The notes under the pieces are model-generated. The model was not told the DNA's origin, searched no databases, and worked only from the letters and a program-made list of their open reading frames with translations. The position numbers and the translations under genes are program-made. A stretch of 64,000 nucleotides of DNA, from contig OX359195.1 in the NCBI GenBank assembly GCA_947172415.1, positions 6,937,001-7,001,000 of the forward strand, in the 5' to 3' direction. This DNA comes from Chondrosia reniformis (Eukaryota; Porifera; Demospongiae; Chondrillida; Chondrillidae). Below, piece by piece: positions 11,301-22,844 of this stretch. Position 1 is the first letter of the stretch. Every line of letters begins with the position of its first letter.

Positions 11301-13324
11301 GGAAGGACTCAGGCAGAGAAGAACTGTAAGTTGATAAGATCATACACAGGAAGCTATATTCTAAGTATCAAGTGATAACACCTGAAAGATATCCACAGTC
11401 ATAGGAAGCCTGTGAAGTTATTATTGAATATGTTTTACATTAGAATCACAGAAGTGCACTTAAATCTCTATACGTATACAATACATATTATATTTTATTA
11501 TTGTATTGTCATTAGATCTTGTGAAATGCTTCTTATTTTAGAAATTATTTCATAACTTATCGGATCTGAAGCTTAAAGAGAAAATACTACATCGACAAGC
11601 ATCATTTGAGGAAGAGACTGGATTGAACAGTAAGAAGGACATTGCTATGGAAAAGGTCAAGCTTCGTGAAGGTTAGCTTGTCTGGCTCAACAAAAATACA
11701 GCAAATCATTCTCATGAGTAAAATCCTTCATAATATTGTATAATTACCAAAGAAATCATTGTATGTATGTACATACGTAATTGTAGTTGTAATTGTAGAA
11801 GGTTTTGTGTGTACTGACTACTGTACCTGTTTTTGAACAATTGTAGAAATATCTCGTCTGCTAACTAAACGAAAACAATACACAGAAGAATTCAAGAAGC
11901 AACAGGAACTGTTTATAGCCTCCCAGAAGGAAAGGCGGCAGAAGGAGAAAGAGGAAAAGGAGAAGAAAGTGGAAGAAAAGAGGTGGAAGGAAGTTGAAAG
12001 AAAGAGCAAGGAATTCCTCCTAAGGAAAAGGTCAGAATGAGATAGACAGCACGCATAATTGTGGTTAATTAGCAATACATTTTAAACTGTTTTTAAAATG
12101 GAAGCCCCGCTAATATAACCACTTGTCACACTTACATAAGCTAAGCAGTAAACATGACAGTATGTTTGCATTGGCTAGTTTATGTCAGCAGTGTTTATGG
12201 AATTATAATGTAAATAATATAATGTATACATGGTCACATGATGTTTATGTTCATGTTAGCAGCTTTTATAGTGTAGTTAGTTTGTAGTGTAACTAATATA
12301 TATTGAGGTTCTTGATCATGTGATGTCACATGGTGCTTTATGACATCATAGGGATGATAGCGACTGTGAAACAGTGTCCCTGGAAGAGATGGCATCAACC
12401 AAGGGAGCTTTAGTCACTCTCATCTCGTTTCTCTCCTCCATTAACCTTCCTCCTGAAGACACTTCTCCTTTCAATGGTTATGGGGAGGAGGAGGTGGACG
12501 GGCCAAAGAGCTCTCCTGTCAGTGTGGGCGTGGCCAGGAACACTGCGTGGGAGGGTCCATCAGGTGAACTCTACCAGAAAAGGAACAAGGAGGAAGAAGG
12601 CTATTATAACCCAAAAGGTCTCCAAAGAAGAAGGTCAAAGAAAGAAAAACGACACTCAGCCATACCCAAGGTGAGTCTACCACAAGTGGCAGCAAGATAA
12701 AGGAAGGATGTACGTATATATATTCCATACCATATCAAGTGTATGTACAGTACTTTGGTGTTGACAGTTATTAGTGTTGTTACTTAATCTGCTAATAGTG
12801 CTGAGTGGGACTTTTGGTTACCATGACAACAAAACACACAATCACAATACTTACTATTTGTCTTTGTTGGTTACCATGGAGATAAAACAAACAGTAGGAA
12901 TGCTCCTTATCTCAAGCATACCTGTGTATGTACCCTCTAAACTCTCTTTCTCCATCTCCCCCTCCTCCAGCTCACTAGGAACATTCAATTCACTCCAGTC
13001 ATGTTGCAGCAGTTTGCCTCAGTTGATGTCAGGCCTCCCCTTACATACGGAGACATCTTACCTGTAGTGAAGACTTTGAAGGATAAAATGGTAGGTTTGC
13101 CTGTTACTGTTGTATACGGAACTGCCTACATTATACATCCATGTGTGCTTCATTTGTGTCGGAGTAGCAGATCCACACCTTACATCCTCTGTTATCCTTT
13201 ACAGGCATCGTGTGAAACTGCCATCGACAATCTCAAAAGGCAATCACTTGACATCTTTGAGGGAACAGATTCTGGTATTGTTTCTGTCGAACACAGTGAC
13301 TCGGAGCTGCCTAGTCTCAATTGA
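8373..13324 (+). CDS. Coiled-coil Bfr1/Burrito-like protein, 10 exons
   Basis: Exons are 8373-8513, 8883-9077, 10249-10319, 10622-10723, 11253-11325, 11542-11671, 11847-12030, 12352-12670, 12971-13090 and 13205-13324. All joins are in frame, giving 484 aa. The protein starts MPPKYKVHERIAR. It is almost entirely charged alpha-helix from about residue 30 to 300 (for example KYERVVKEIDQEIG, AAAEERKILKEIEQLKRSK, then a Lys/Glu-rich stretch). A low-complexity region follows, then a short conserved-looking C-terminal motif (FASVDVRPPLTYGDILPVV). Layout and length match Bfr1-type proteins, which associate with mRNPs and the ER in yeast and flies. That assignment is by pattern only; another SMC-like coiled-coil family is possible. 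The start is the first ATG after a pyrimidine-rich leader. AATAAA at about 13436 is a likely polyadenylation signal. Confidence 0.7.
9753..10022 (+). repeat. 30-bp minisatellite in Bfr1-like gene intron 2
   Basis: About nine tandem copies of a 30-bp unit containing CCTAGGGGGAGTGTCAGCGT and TCCCTCCT lie wholly inside the 1.2-kb intron 9078-10248. The later copies drift (TCTGCATG instead of TCAGCGTG). Confidence 0.9.
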
Positions 13325-13969
13325 ATAGAACATTTTTAATCACAGCAGGTCAAAGTTTTAATTGAAAATCAGACCAATTTGTAATTGTTCAAGTAAATCT
13401 CTATTAATAGTACTTTATTGTTGATAATATCTATTAAATAAACTTTTATTATTATTATTGTTGTTGTTATTATTATTATTATTATTATTGTTATTATTGT
13501 TATTATTAGGTTCTTGTATTTCAACTTTTTCAACTGCTTTGTTACAAAAATTGATTTTTGTACTTGTAACAGTTACTGTTAAATTGATCTCCATAGCATG
13601 ACTCAAGTCACCTGGTAATATACATACTTATCTGATTAACCATTGTGTGATACTGTGCTGTCATTTTATAATTTCTCAATACACATGTTTATGGACTCTT
13701 GCAAAGAAGGAGAGAGGAATGTAATACAATTTGTTCCACTTTTGCCACTTATAAACTTTATTTTCTTATGCCTCGAGAGACCCATCTCCTTCCAGAGCGA
13801 GGTAGCTCTGATAGCAAGGCATTGGTACGTAATTGCGTCCAACATCTGTCCTTTGTCGGGTTAGGGTTCATTGGTGCTAATTTACAGGTCAAAGTGTAAT
13901 TGGGCAAGCCAGTTCTATATATTCGAAGCACTCTTTCGCCGTATTATACAGTTCAGGACAATTGTCGAA
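13325..13969. other. Intergenic region with TTA microsatellite
   Basis: The gap contains an imperfect (TTA)n tract at about 13445-13510. The remainder is AT-rich. No exon is recognisable before the NHR gene start at 13970. Confidence 0.6.
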
Positions 13970-15748
13970 ATGTCTACCCAGTTGAATGGAAGGTTTCATC
14001 CTCGTCATGGAGTTTGTGTCTCGTTGAGTGACCCAGACAAAGATAAAGCAACATTTATCAATCTACTAGGTCTTAGCTGCAGTGCTATACCTGATTGCAT
14101 GGTATACTCCAACCTCCCACTGAAAGAGGGACAACTGTTTCGAGTGCTGATTGGAGATCGTCCTACGTATACTTCCTGGGTTAGTAATAAAATATACTAT
14201 ACCTATATTAATCGTGATAATAATTTTGTGACATGCTATATAGGGTTTATAAGTAACCTCAAAAGGGGTCACCATCAAATAATATACTATATATAGCATC
14301 GTGATCACCTTCGCGTATTTACGAACACACAGTCGTACTATAGATCTTGTACAATGATTCCCACAATTTCCACATTGAGACCCACTAATGTTATAATGCA
14401 TGCATACTCACAATGATCATTGCACAACAACGAGTGTATATAAATCTCTTTTCTTTTTTAGCTTGAATCTGCAAACTTGGATTATTTCATTGGAGTAACT
14501 ACAAGAGATCCGCAGTTTGGACTGCCAAAGGATTGGAAAGAGATTAAGAATAGTAAAGAATATTTTATTTGTAAGGCTGTTAAAATAATTAGCTTTCGGA
14601 ATCCCCCGGATCCCCTGGATCCCCCAAATCCCCTGGACCCCCCAGATCCCCTGGACCCCCCAAATCCCCTGGACCCCCCAAATCCCCTGGACCCCCCAAA
14701 TCCCCTGGACCCCCCAAATCCCCTGGACCCCCCAAATCCCCTGGACCCCCCAAATCCCCTGGATCCCCTGGACCCCCCAAATCCCCTGGACCCCCCAAAT
14801 CCCCTGGATCCCCCAAATCCCCTGGACCCCCCAAATCCCCTGGACCCCCCAAGTATAGCCCCCCTAACAAGACCCTTGACTAATTCTGGTATCTTGAGAG
14901 ACCATCCATTTAAACCCATAACATCTGTTGTCTCGACACTATACCACTCTGGCATAGAAAAAGAACTGTCATTTGATTTCAACCCTAATTCTACAATGGG
15001 ATGCTCCATCAAAGATGGAAAGCTGATATTGTATAGTGACAGTGAAGAAAGAGGTGTGGCATGGGAGGGACTAGAAAGAGACCAACCATATTGGGCATGG
15101 ACTCTTATCAACAAGAATTATTCTCTAAAGACAGTCTACAATCAATTTGAAGGTAAGCTTATTATGGGCTGTAAACAAGCAAATATTGTTGTTAAATTTA
15201 CATCTACAGATCCAGTGTACAAGTATAATTTTGAGAATAGAAAAATTTATTTGTCATCAAAGCCTCCTGACTGGATTCTCTGCAAAATCTGTCAAGGACT
15301 GGCTGCTAAGCCAATCCAAGCCAGTTGCTGTGGAAACGTGTACTGCAACAAGTGTATTGAAGCGTGGAGAGAAACATCAGACACTTGTCCAAAATGCAAA
15401 AGTACTCCAAATTCAGAACCAAAGTTTGCACTCTTCTCTGATGAGAATGTCCGCAGACATATTAGTAGTCTTGTAGTCCTGTGCAGCAATGTAGCAGAAG
15501 GGTGCACTGAGAGGATGGAACTCTCTCAATTGGAACAGCATCTGAGTTCTGAATGCCAATTTCGGTACGTAGACTGTTCCTATGGCTGTGGAGAGAAGTT
15601 GATATTGCACAAGGATCTCCAACTACATGAAGAAAAAAGTATGGCCGTGCATCTTAAAATGACGTTTGCTAAGGTAGCAGCACTTGAGGAGAAGAACATT
15701 AAACTGGAAGAGAAAATGGAAAGGATTTTGGAGCACCTACATCTTTGA
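13970..15748 (+). CDS. NHR-RING-TRAF zinc-finger protein, copy A
   Basis: Exons are 13970-14179, 14462-15152 and 15210-15748, about 479 aa. The N-terminal half is a Neuralized homology repeat. It has GRFHPRHGVCVSLS, then MVYSNLPLKEGQLFRV, then FIGVTTRDPQFGLP across the first intron, and ends with DQPYWAWTL. It is followed by a RING (CKICQGLAAKP, CCGNVYCNKC, CPKC), one TRAF-type zinc-finger region and a short C-terminal coiled coil. The combination suggests a ubiquitin ligase with an NHR substrate-binding domain; this is inferred. Two oddities: an in-frame Pro-Leu-Asp-Pro-Pro-Asn tandem repeat splits the NHR, and the 57-bp intron 2 is itself an open frame, so it could be retained. Copy A is shorter than B, D and E because it lacks further TRAF fingers and the heptad array. 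Confidence 0.75.
14600..14852 (+). repeat. 18-bp (9-bp) tandem repeat inside the NHR of copy A
   Basis: Units of CCCCTGGACCCCCCAAAT, with occasional 9-bp half units, stay in the reading frame throughout and encode PLDPPN. No paralogue has it. It may be translated. A GTAAGG at 14572 also allows it to sit in an intron, though I could not fix a matching acceptor. Confidence 0.85.
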
Positions 15749-16102
15749 ATTAAATACAACATTGTGTTGCTAATTATATAGTTAAATTGAATATATTGTA
15801 CTGTTTTCATTCTGAGCTACTTATATTGTGTAATAAATATATATATACAGTGCAAGTTACAATATACTAAGGTAATCTAAATAAATAATGTAAATAATTC
15901 AATATATATATATGTATATGTATAAAGATCTAGGTCTTTAATTCTAGAGCACCCATAGGTAAAATTAGTGCCTTCCAGCCTGGAAGTTTAGCTGTTATAT
16001 CTACGTAGCCCTATTTAAATAGTCAATGAGAGGGTTTAGTGTATATATTCGTGTACTTATATTTTATATTCGCACTTACCAAATTAACCACACCTATTAC
16101 GC
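15749..16102. other. Spacer between NHR copies A and B
   Basis: This AT-rich spacer contains ATATAT runs. Its proximal part after the copy A stop (AATTAAATACAACATTGTG) is repeated after the two broken A-type copies at 20205 and 24504. No exon is seen. Confidence 0.6.
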
Positions 16103-17806
16103 ATGGCATGTAAAATGGCTACCCCAGCGAAAGGAAAGTTTCACTCTCAATGTGGACGTTTTGTTTCTTTAAGTCCAGACAGAGAAAGGGCAAGTATGAC
16201 AAAAAAAAGTAGCTTTAAAATTTTTCGATCTGTAATTGATGACATGGTCTACTCTGACCGTCCTTTGAGAGAGGGACAACTATTTCAAGTGAAATTGGAA
16301 CTAATCTCAGTTGCATTAATTGTACGTGGACTTGTTAGTTTAATTTTTCTATGCTTGATCATGTATTTGTATGATAAGAGATAGATGATTGTAACATTTT
16401 TCATGCTATAGTTTAGACCATCGTTCTGTATTGGAGTGACTACGAGAGATCCACAGTTTGGACTACCCAAAGATTTGGAAGAGATTAAGAATAGTGAAGA
16501 ATTCTTTATGAGTTACGTTGGACAATATTCAACTAAGCTCATTCATGGTGGAGTTGAGAAAAAGGCTCCTTTTGATTACAATCCTCGAAATTCTTGGGGA
16601 TGCTCCATCAAAGATGGAAAGCTTTTTATATATGGTGATGGTAAAGAAATGGGAGTGGCATGGGAGGGACTAGACAGAGCCCAACCATATTGGGCATGGA
16701 CTAATGTGCCCCCTGGCTATTCTTTAGTAATTGATTATCAGTATAGTCCCATTGAAGGTAAGAATTTGACATATGGTTGAGGCCAATAAAAATTAAACAA
16801 TTCCTCTGTATTTGCATAATTGATTTGTAGACTAACTGGATAATATTTAATTTTCACAGATTCAGGGTACAAGTGTGAATATGAGAAGAGAAATATTTAT
16901 TTGTCATCCCAACCTCCCAGCTGGCTCCTCTGTACAATCTGCCAAGGACTGGCTACTGAACCAACTCAAGCTAATTGTTGTGGAAACGTGTACTGCAACA
17001 ATTGTATCCAAACATGGAAGCAGCGCTCAGACACTTGTCCGACGTGCAGGAGTACTCCGCAGTCTGATCCAAAATTTGAGCTCTTCTCTGATAGAAATGT
17101 CCGCAGACAAATAAACAGTCTCCTCACTATGTGTAGTAACGCTAGCGAAGGATGTCATGCTAAAGTAGAGCTGTCACAATTGGAGCAGCATCTTAATTCC
17201 AAGAATGGATGTAAGTTTCAGAATACTGACTGCTCCTACGGATGTGGAAAAAGAATACCTCGACTTAGAATTCCAAATCACCAAAGGGATGAATGCCCAT
17301 TACGTCCATCAACCTGCAAGTATTGTAAGATTGAGTCCACCCACCGAGACATCAGTGGAGATCATGCACAAGTGTGCCTATTGCTTCCTCTTCCTTGTCC
17401 TAATAAGTGTGGCAAGGAGGCCATACCTAGAAGGGACCTCCCCGCCCATCAAAGGGTGTGTCCACGGGAAAAGGTAGATTGTCCTTTTCAACAATTGGGA
17501 TGCAAAGAGAAGCTGTTGCACAAAGACCTGGCCAGGCATGAGAAACAGAACATGAGTGACCATCTCAAACTGACTTGCACTAGTGTGACAGATCTGGGCA
17601 GGAAGAATGAGGAATTGGAGAGGAAGAATGAGGAATTGGAGAGGAAGAATGAGGAATTGGACAGGAAGAATGAGGAATTGGGGAGGAAGAATGAAGAATT
17701 GGACAGGAAGACTGAGGAATTGGAGAGGAAGAATAAAGAACTGGAGATAAGGAATGATGACATGGATGAAAAATTGAAAAAAATTATGAAACAACTGAAA
17801 CTTTGA
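16103..17806 (+). CDS. NHR-RING-TRAF zinc-finger protein, copy B
   Basis: Exons are 16103-16333, 16412-16757 and 16860-17806, about 507 aa; Met12 (16136) is out of frame with nothing else, and a start at 16115 (MATPAKGKF) matches copies D and E. The NHR runs from GKFHSQCGRFVSLS through MVYSDRPLREGQLFQV and IGVTTRDPQFGLP to QPYWAWT. The RING follows (CTICQGL, CCGNVYCNNC, CPTCR). Next come several TRAF-type fingers with repeated C-x-C/H spacing (DCSYGCGKRIPR, CPLRPSTCKYC, PCPNKCGKEAIPR, DCPFQQLGCKEK). The C-terminal coiled coil has about seven near-identical RKNEELE heptads. There is no MATH/TRAF-C domain. Ubiquitin ligase activity is inferred from the RING. Its 3' end converges on an antisense DGK fragment 528 bp away. 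Confidence 0.82.
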
Positions 17807-18334
17807 GTATACCTAGTTTTTGATTAATTTTTGTAATGCCCCCTTCAAAATTATTTATACAACTATTTTCACTATTTACACTAGAATTGCTATATATATA
17901 ATGTATGTATGTATGTATGTATATAGAGTTTAAGAAACCATTTTGTAAAGTCTTTTACATGATTGTGATTTGTGATTTCTTCTAACTGTGCCAAAGTTAT
18001 CTTTTAGTCTTTTGCATGAGCGTCTACTTATACCTAATACAGCCCTATCTATTATGTAACATGCATCAATTATGTTAAAGTTCAATTGCAACTCTTCCAC
18101 ATGCATGTATACAAATATAATATTATGTCTACACAAATTACATAATATTTATTTATTGATATATGACATGTTGATATGTATGTATAATCATGAACAAAGC
18201 ACTTACAAATAAACTTTATAGAACAATGATCTAAATCAACTGATTAAATTGTTACAATTATAATTACATGTAAATTACTGATGCACTGTTATATATTATA
18301 GAAAGGAGCACTATACACTATGCTATGAATATAG
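17807..18334. other. Duplicated 3' spacer after copy B
   Basis: This non-coding stretch is nearly identical to 26438-26969 and partly to 22262-22844. It contains a GTAT microsatellite at about 17905-17920 and a piece of the repeat flanking the 5900-6020 element. Confidence 0.75.
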
Positions 18335-19410
18335 TTATTTTTCTACTTCTTCTTTCATTTCCTTAAATGTCTCCAGAGGGCCATCCTTACTCCTCCCAGA
18401 GCGAGGGGAGCTGATGGAAGGAGACTTTAACAGCTCAGGAGCAGTGGATATCTTCTTCAACTGCTTATCTGACAAGGCCTTTGTCAGGTGGGGGTACTTC
18501 TTGCTCCTGACCAACATGGCCGCCTTGAGAGAGATAGAGAGAGAGAGAGAGATAGAGAGAGAGAGAAATTATATTGAAAACATACTTTACTACAGCTTAA
18601 TTATATTCGTGTAGGTCAAACCTTATATGGAGTAGGCAATATAGTTATAGTAGCAGGGTCCTGTATCCATGCTTCTCCATCAACCTGGACTGCTATAGTG
18701 GTCTCCATTTGAATCTTTATCTGTGTGCAGTAGACAACAGAGTAGAGTGGGAATATGACGAGTGAAAGGGAGCACTCATTATGTAACTATGTGATTCTGT
18801 AATGAACGTACATTGGTTCCTTGAGCCAATCGTATGCCATTCCTTATTCCACTGTGAATCTGACCCTAGCAACCAAGAGGGGAAATCCCTTGTTTGGATT
18901 ACAGTTGTATGTGTTTATAATTCAAGTGTACTTACCATATGAATAACACCAGATATACCAACCACTTCTAGTTTACCATCATTGTACGAGGCGGGAGTAA
19001 ATTGCTGTAGAGGTAGAAACAGATCTGTAACACTACTGATGTACACACCCACCACACGCCCCCTTCCCACATGGTTACCTCATCATGGGTAGTGCCCCAT
19101 ATGTCAGCACCAGCTGCCCAGCTTGGGATATTGAGGAAGACAATTCCCTGAAGGCTTGGGAGAGACAGAGCTTTGCCATCAACTGTGACTTTAAGGTGTC
19201 GCTGGAGATCCAGGGCACTTCTTCCTCCTGAAATAAACTTTTGCAAGCTCAATTGAAAATAGTGTGTCTTGTTCTTGAACCTACATATGCATGTCAAAAG
19301 ACACACATTTATTTCACTAAATGATATCATCAACACATACAGTTGCATACAGTAATGTAACAAAGTTACCACCAACTCACCTAGTATTAAATTTCTCAGA
19401 GTTTTCCTCA
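18335..19410 (-). pseudogene. DGK 3' fragment 1 (exons 18-22 and edge of 17)
   Basis: Antisense copies of the last DGK exons are present in order. The tail exon is about 18335-18523 (ending KEEVEK), then the AVQVDGE exon at about 18625-18720, the IRNGIRLAQ exon at about 18812-18865, the [10 protein letters not shown] exon at about 18940-19008 and the [12 protein letters not shown] exon at about 19083-19284. It stops inside exon 17 at about 19410, where the sequence changes to NHR gene text. Frames in the exons are still open, so the copy is young, but it has no catalytic core and no promoter of its own. Confidence 0.88.
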
Positions 19411-20204
19411 CGAACTGTATGGAATTTGATTTCAACCCTAATTCTACAATGGGATGCTCCATCAAAGGTGGCCATGGAAAGCTGATATTGTATAGTGACG
19501 GTGAAGAAGGAGGAGTGGCATGGGAGGGACTAGAAAGAGACCAACCATATTGGGCATGGACTCTTATCATGCAACAAGAATTATTCTCTAAAGACAGTCT
19601 ACCCTCTATTTGAAGGTAAGCTTATTATGGGTTGTAAACAAGCAAATGATGTTGATAAATTTATGTTTACAGATCCAGTGTACAAGTATGATTTAGGAGA
19701 ATTTAATTGTCATCAAAGTCTCCTGACTGGATTCTCTGCAAAATCTGCCAAGGACTGGCTGCTAAGCCAATTCAAGCCAGTTGCTGTGGAAACGTGTACT
19801 GCAACAAGTGTATTGAAGCGTGGAGAGAAACATCAGACACTTGTCCAAAATGCAAAAGTACTCCAAATTCAGAACCAAAGTTTGCACTCTTCTCTGATGA
19901 GAATGTCCGCAGACATATTAGTAGTCTTGTAGTCCTGTGCAGCAATGTAGCAGAAGGGTGCACTGAGAGGATGGAACTCTCTCAATTGGAACAGCATCTG
20001 AGTTCTGAATGCCAATTTCGGTACGTAGACTGTTCCTATGGCTGTGGAGAGAAGTTGATATTGCACAAGGATCTCCAACTACATGAAGAAAAAAGTATGG
20101 CCGTGCATCTTAAAATGACCTTTGCTAAGGTAGCAGCACTTGAGGAGAAGAACATTAAACTGGAAGAGAAAATGGAAAGGATTTTGGAGCACCTACATCT
20201 TTGA
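19411..20204 (+). pseudogene. 5'-truncated NHR-RING copy C
   Basis: Nearly identical to the 3' part of copy A from mid-NHR onward. The first half of the NHR is absent, cut at the duplication join. A 4-bp insertion near 19570 (CATG in TTATCATGCAACAAG, against TTATCAACAAG in copy A) shifts the frame. Small changes near 19690-19720 disturb the start of the last exon. The RING and zinc-finger frame 19707-20204 is still intact and could make a short RING protein if transcribed. Confidence 0.8.
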
Positions 20205-20439
20205 ATTAAATACAACATTGTGTTGCTAATTATATAGTTAATTGAATATATTGTACTGTTTTCATTCTGAGCTATTTTGTATAAAATAAAAAGTCTTTCA
20301 CTGCAAATTCTTGAGCACCTCTTATAATTGTACAGTCAGTGTCTTCCAGTCTAGTAAGTTAGAGGGTTTAGTGTATATATTTATGTGCTTATATTTAAAT
20401 TCCAAGTAACACTTACATAATGAACCACACCCATTACGT

Positions 20440-20448
20440 GGGCGTGGC
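20440..20448 (+). promoter_or_regulatory. GGGCGTGGC box before NHR copy D
   Basis: A KLF/Sp1-like GC box lies 8 bp upstream of the copy D start codon. It recurs at the same place before copy E, and GGGCGTGGC also lies in the DGK/KCTD shared promoter. Copy B has lost it. Confidence 0.4.
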
Positions 20449-20456
20449 ATGTAGAA

Positions 20457-22261
20457 ATGGCTACCCCAGTGAAAGGAAAGTTTAACTCTCAATGTGGATG
20501 TTTTGTTTCTTTAAGTCCAGGCAGAGAAAGGGCTAGTATGGCCAAATATATTAGCTTTAATCAACCTCTAAATGATGTCATGGTCTACTCTGACCATCCT
20601 TTGAGAGATGGACAACTATTTCAAGTGAAATGGGAACGAACCTCAGCTGGTTTAATTCCATTTGTTAGTTTAATTTTTGCTCAATATCATTGTATATGTA
20701 CTTTAGTACTAGTAAGAGGTAATAGGAACTTAGTAGATCTAAGCTTGATACTAATAAGAGATAGATGCCATATATACGTAGCTGTTGTAACAATTGTCAT
20801 TCTGTAGGGTGGACTATCGTTCTCTATTGGAGTGACTACGAGAGATCCACAGTTTGGACTACCCAAAGATTGGGAAGAAATTAAGAATAGTAAAGAATTC
20901 TTTGTGTATCGTTGTGGAAATACTATGCTCAGTCATGGTGGAGTTAAGAAAAAGGCTCCTTTTTACTACCATCCTCGAAATTCATGGGGATGCTCCATCA
21001 AAGATGGAAAGCTTTCTATATATAGTGACGGTGAAGAAATGGGAGTGGCATGGGAGGGACTAGACAGAGACCAACCATATTGGGCTTGGACTCTTGTACC
21101 TTATGGACATTCTTTAGTAATTGATTACCAGTATAGTCCCATTGAAGGTAAGAATTTGACATATGGTTGAGGCCAAGCAACTCCTCTCTGTATTTGCATA
21201 ATTGATTTTTAGACTTAAAGGATAATATATTTATTGATCTAATTTTCACAGATTCAGGGTACAAGTGTGAATATGAGAAGAGAAATATTTATTTGTCATC
21301 CAAACCTCCCAGCTGGCTCCTCTGTACAATCTGCCAAGGACTGGCTACTGAACCAACTCAAGCTAATTGTTGTGGAAACGTGTACTGCAACAAGTGTATC
21401 CAAACATGGAGGCAGCGCTCAGACACTTGTCCGACGTGCAGGAGTACTCCGCAATCTGATCCAAAATTTGAGCTCTTCTCTGATAGAAATGTCTGTAGAC
21501 AAATAAACAGTCTCCTCACCTTCTGCAGTAACGCTAGCGAAGGATGTGATGCTAAAGTAGAGCTGTCACAATTGGAGCAGCATCTTAATTCCAAGAATGG
21601 ATGTAAGTTTCAGAATACTGACTGCTCTTACGGATGTGGAAAAAGAATACCACGACATGGAGTTCCATATCACCAAAGAGATGAATGTCCATTACGTTCA
21701 TCAACCTGCAAGTATTGCAAGATTAAGTCCACCCACCGAGACATCAGTGGAGACCATGCACAAGTGTGCCTATTGCTTCCTCTTCCTTGTCCTAATAAGT
21801 GTGGCAAGGAGGCCATACCTAGAAGGGACCTCCCCGCCCATCAAGGAGTGTGTCCACGTGAAATGATAGATTGTCCTTTTCAACAATTGGGATGCAAAGA
21901 GAAGCTGTTGCACAAGGACCTGGCCAGGCATGAGAAACAGAACATGAGTTACCATCTCAAACTGACTTGCACTAGGGTGACAGATCTGGACAGGAAGAAT
22001 GAGGAATTGCAGAGGAAGAATGAGGAATTGGAGAGGAAGAATGAGGAATTGGAGAGGAAGAATGAGGAATTGGACAGAAGGACTGAGGAATTGGAGAGGA
22101 AGAATGAGGAATTGGAGAGGAAGAATGAGGAATTGGAGAGGAAGACTGAGGAATTGGACAGAAGGACTGAGGAATTGGAGAGGAAGAATAAAGAACTGGG
22201 GATAAGGAATGATGACATGGATGAAAAATTGAAAAAGATTATGAAACAACTGAAACTTTGA
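20457..22261 (+). CDS. NHR-RING-TRAF zinc-finger protein, copy D
   Basis: Exons are 20457-20663, 20808-21147 and 21252-22261, about 518 aa. The layout is the same as copy B: NHR at about residues 5-175 (CGCFVSLSPGRERAS, MVYSDHPLRDGQLFQV, FSIGVTTRDPQFGLP), RING at about 205-245, and multiple TRAF-type fingers to about 400. It has the longest coiled coil of the family, about ten exact heptads of the RKNEELE/RRTEELE type. Exon 1 starts directly after a GGGCGTGGC box. The extra heptads against copies B (7) and E (4) point to replication slippage or unequal exchange of the 21-bp unit. Partner and substrate are unknown. Confidence 0.83.
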
Positions 22262-22844
22262 GTATACCTAGTTTTTGATTAATGTTTGCCCCTTCACAAC
22301 TACTTGGCTATATTTACAGTAGCTTATTAGAATTAATTAATTTTTGTATTGCCCTCTTGGTTCACTAATATTTATACTGAAGAGTTGAAGAAGCCATTTG
22401 TAAAGTTTTTCTTATTACATTAGATGATTGTGATTTCTAATTGCACCAAACCTATCTTTTGAGTGTCATGAGTGATGCATACTATTGTACAATGCAAACA
22501 TATACGTATACCTAATGCAGTCCTATCGTAACATGCACCATTTACAAAGTTCAATTGCAACCCTGCCACATGCATGCATACAATTAAATAATAGATATAT
22601 ATATATATAGTGACATATATATATAAAATGCATGTCAAATAATACATTATAATTACATATAATATGTACGTATGTTGATAAGTATGTACAATCATGAACA
22701 AAGCACGCGCACTTACAAATAAACTTTATAGAACAATGATCTAAATCAACTGATTAAATTGTTACAATTATAATTACATGTAAATTACTGATGCACTGTT
22801 ATATATTATAGAAAGCAGCACTATACACTATGCTATGAATATAG
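22262..22844. other. Duplicated 3' spacer after copy D
   Basis: This non-coding stretch diverges from the spacers after copies B and E by indels. It contains TA-rich runs at about 22590-22630. No exon is seen. Confidence 0.6.

Noticed and set aside
18335-19410. Antisense DGK exons as an independent short gene
   Set aside because: There is no start exon or catalytic core, and the homology ends abruptly in exon 17. It is a duplicated fragment.
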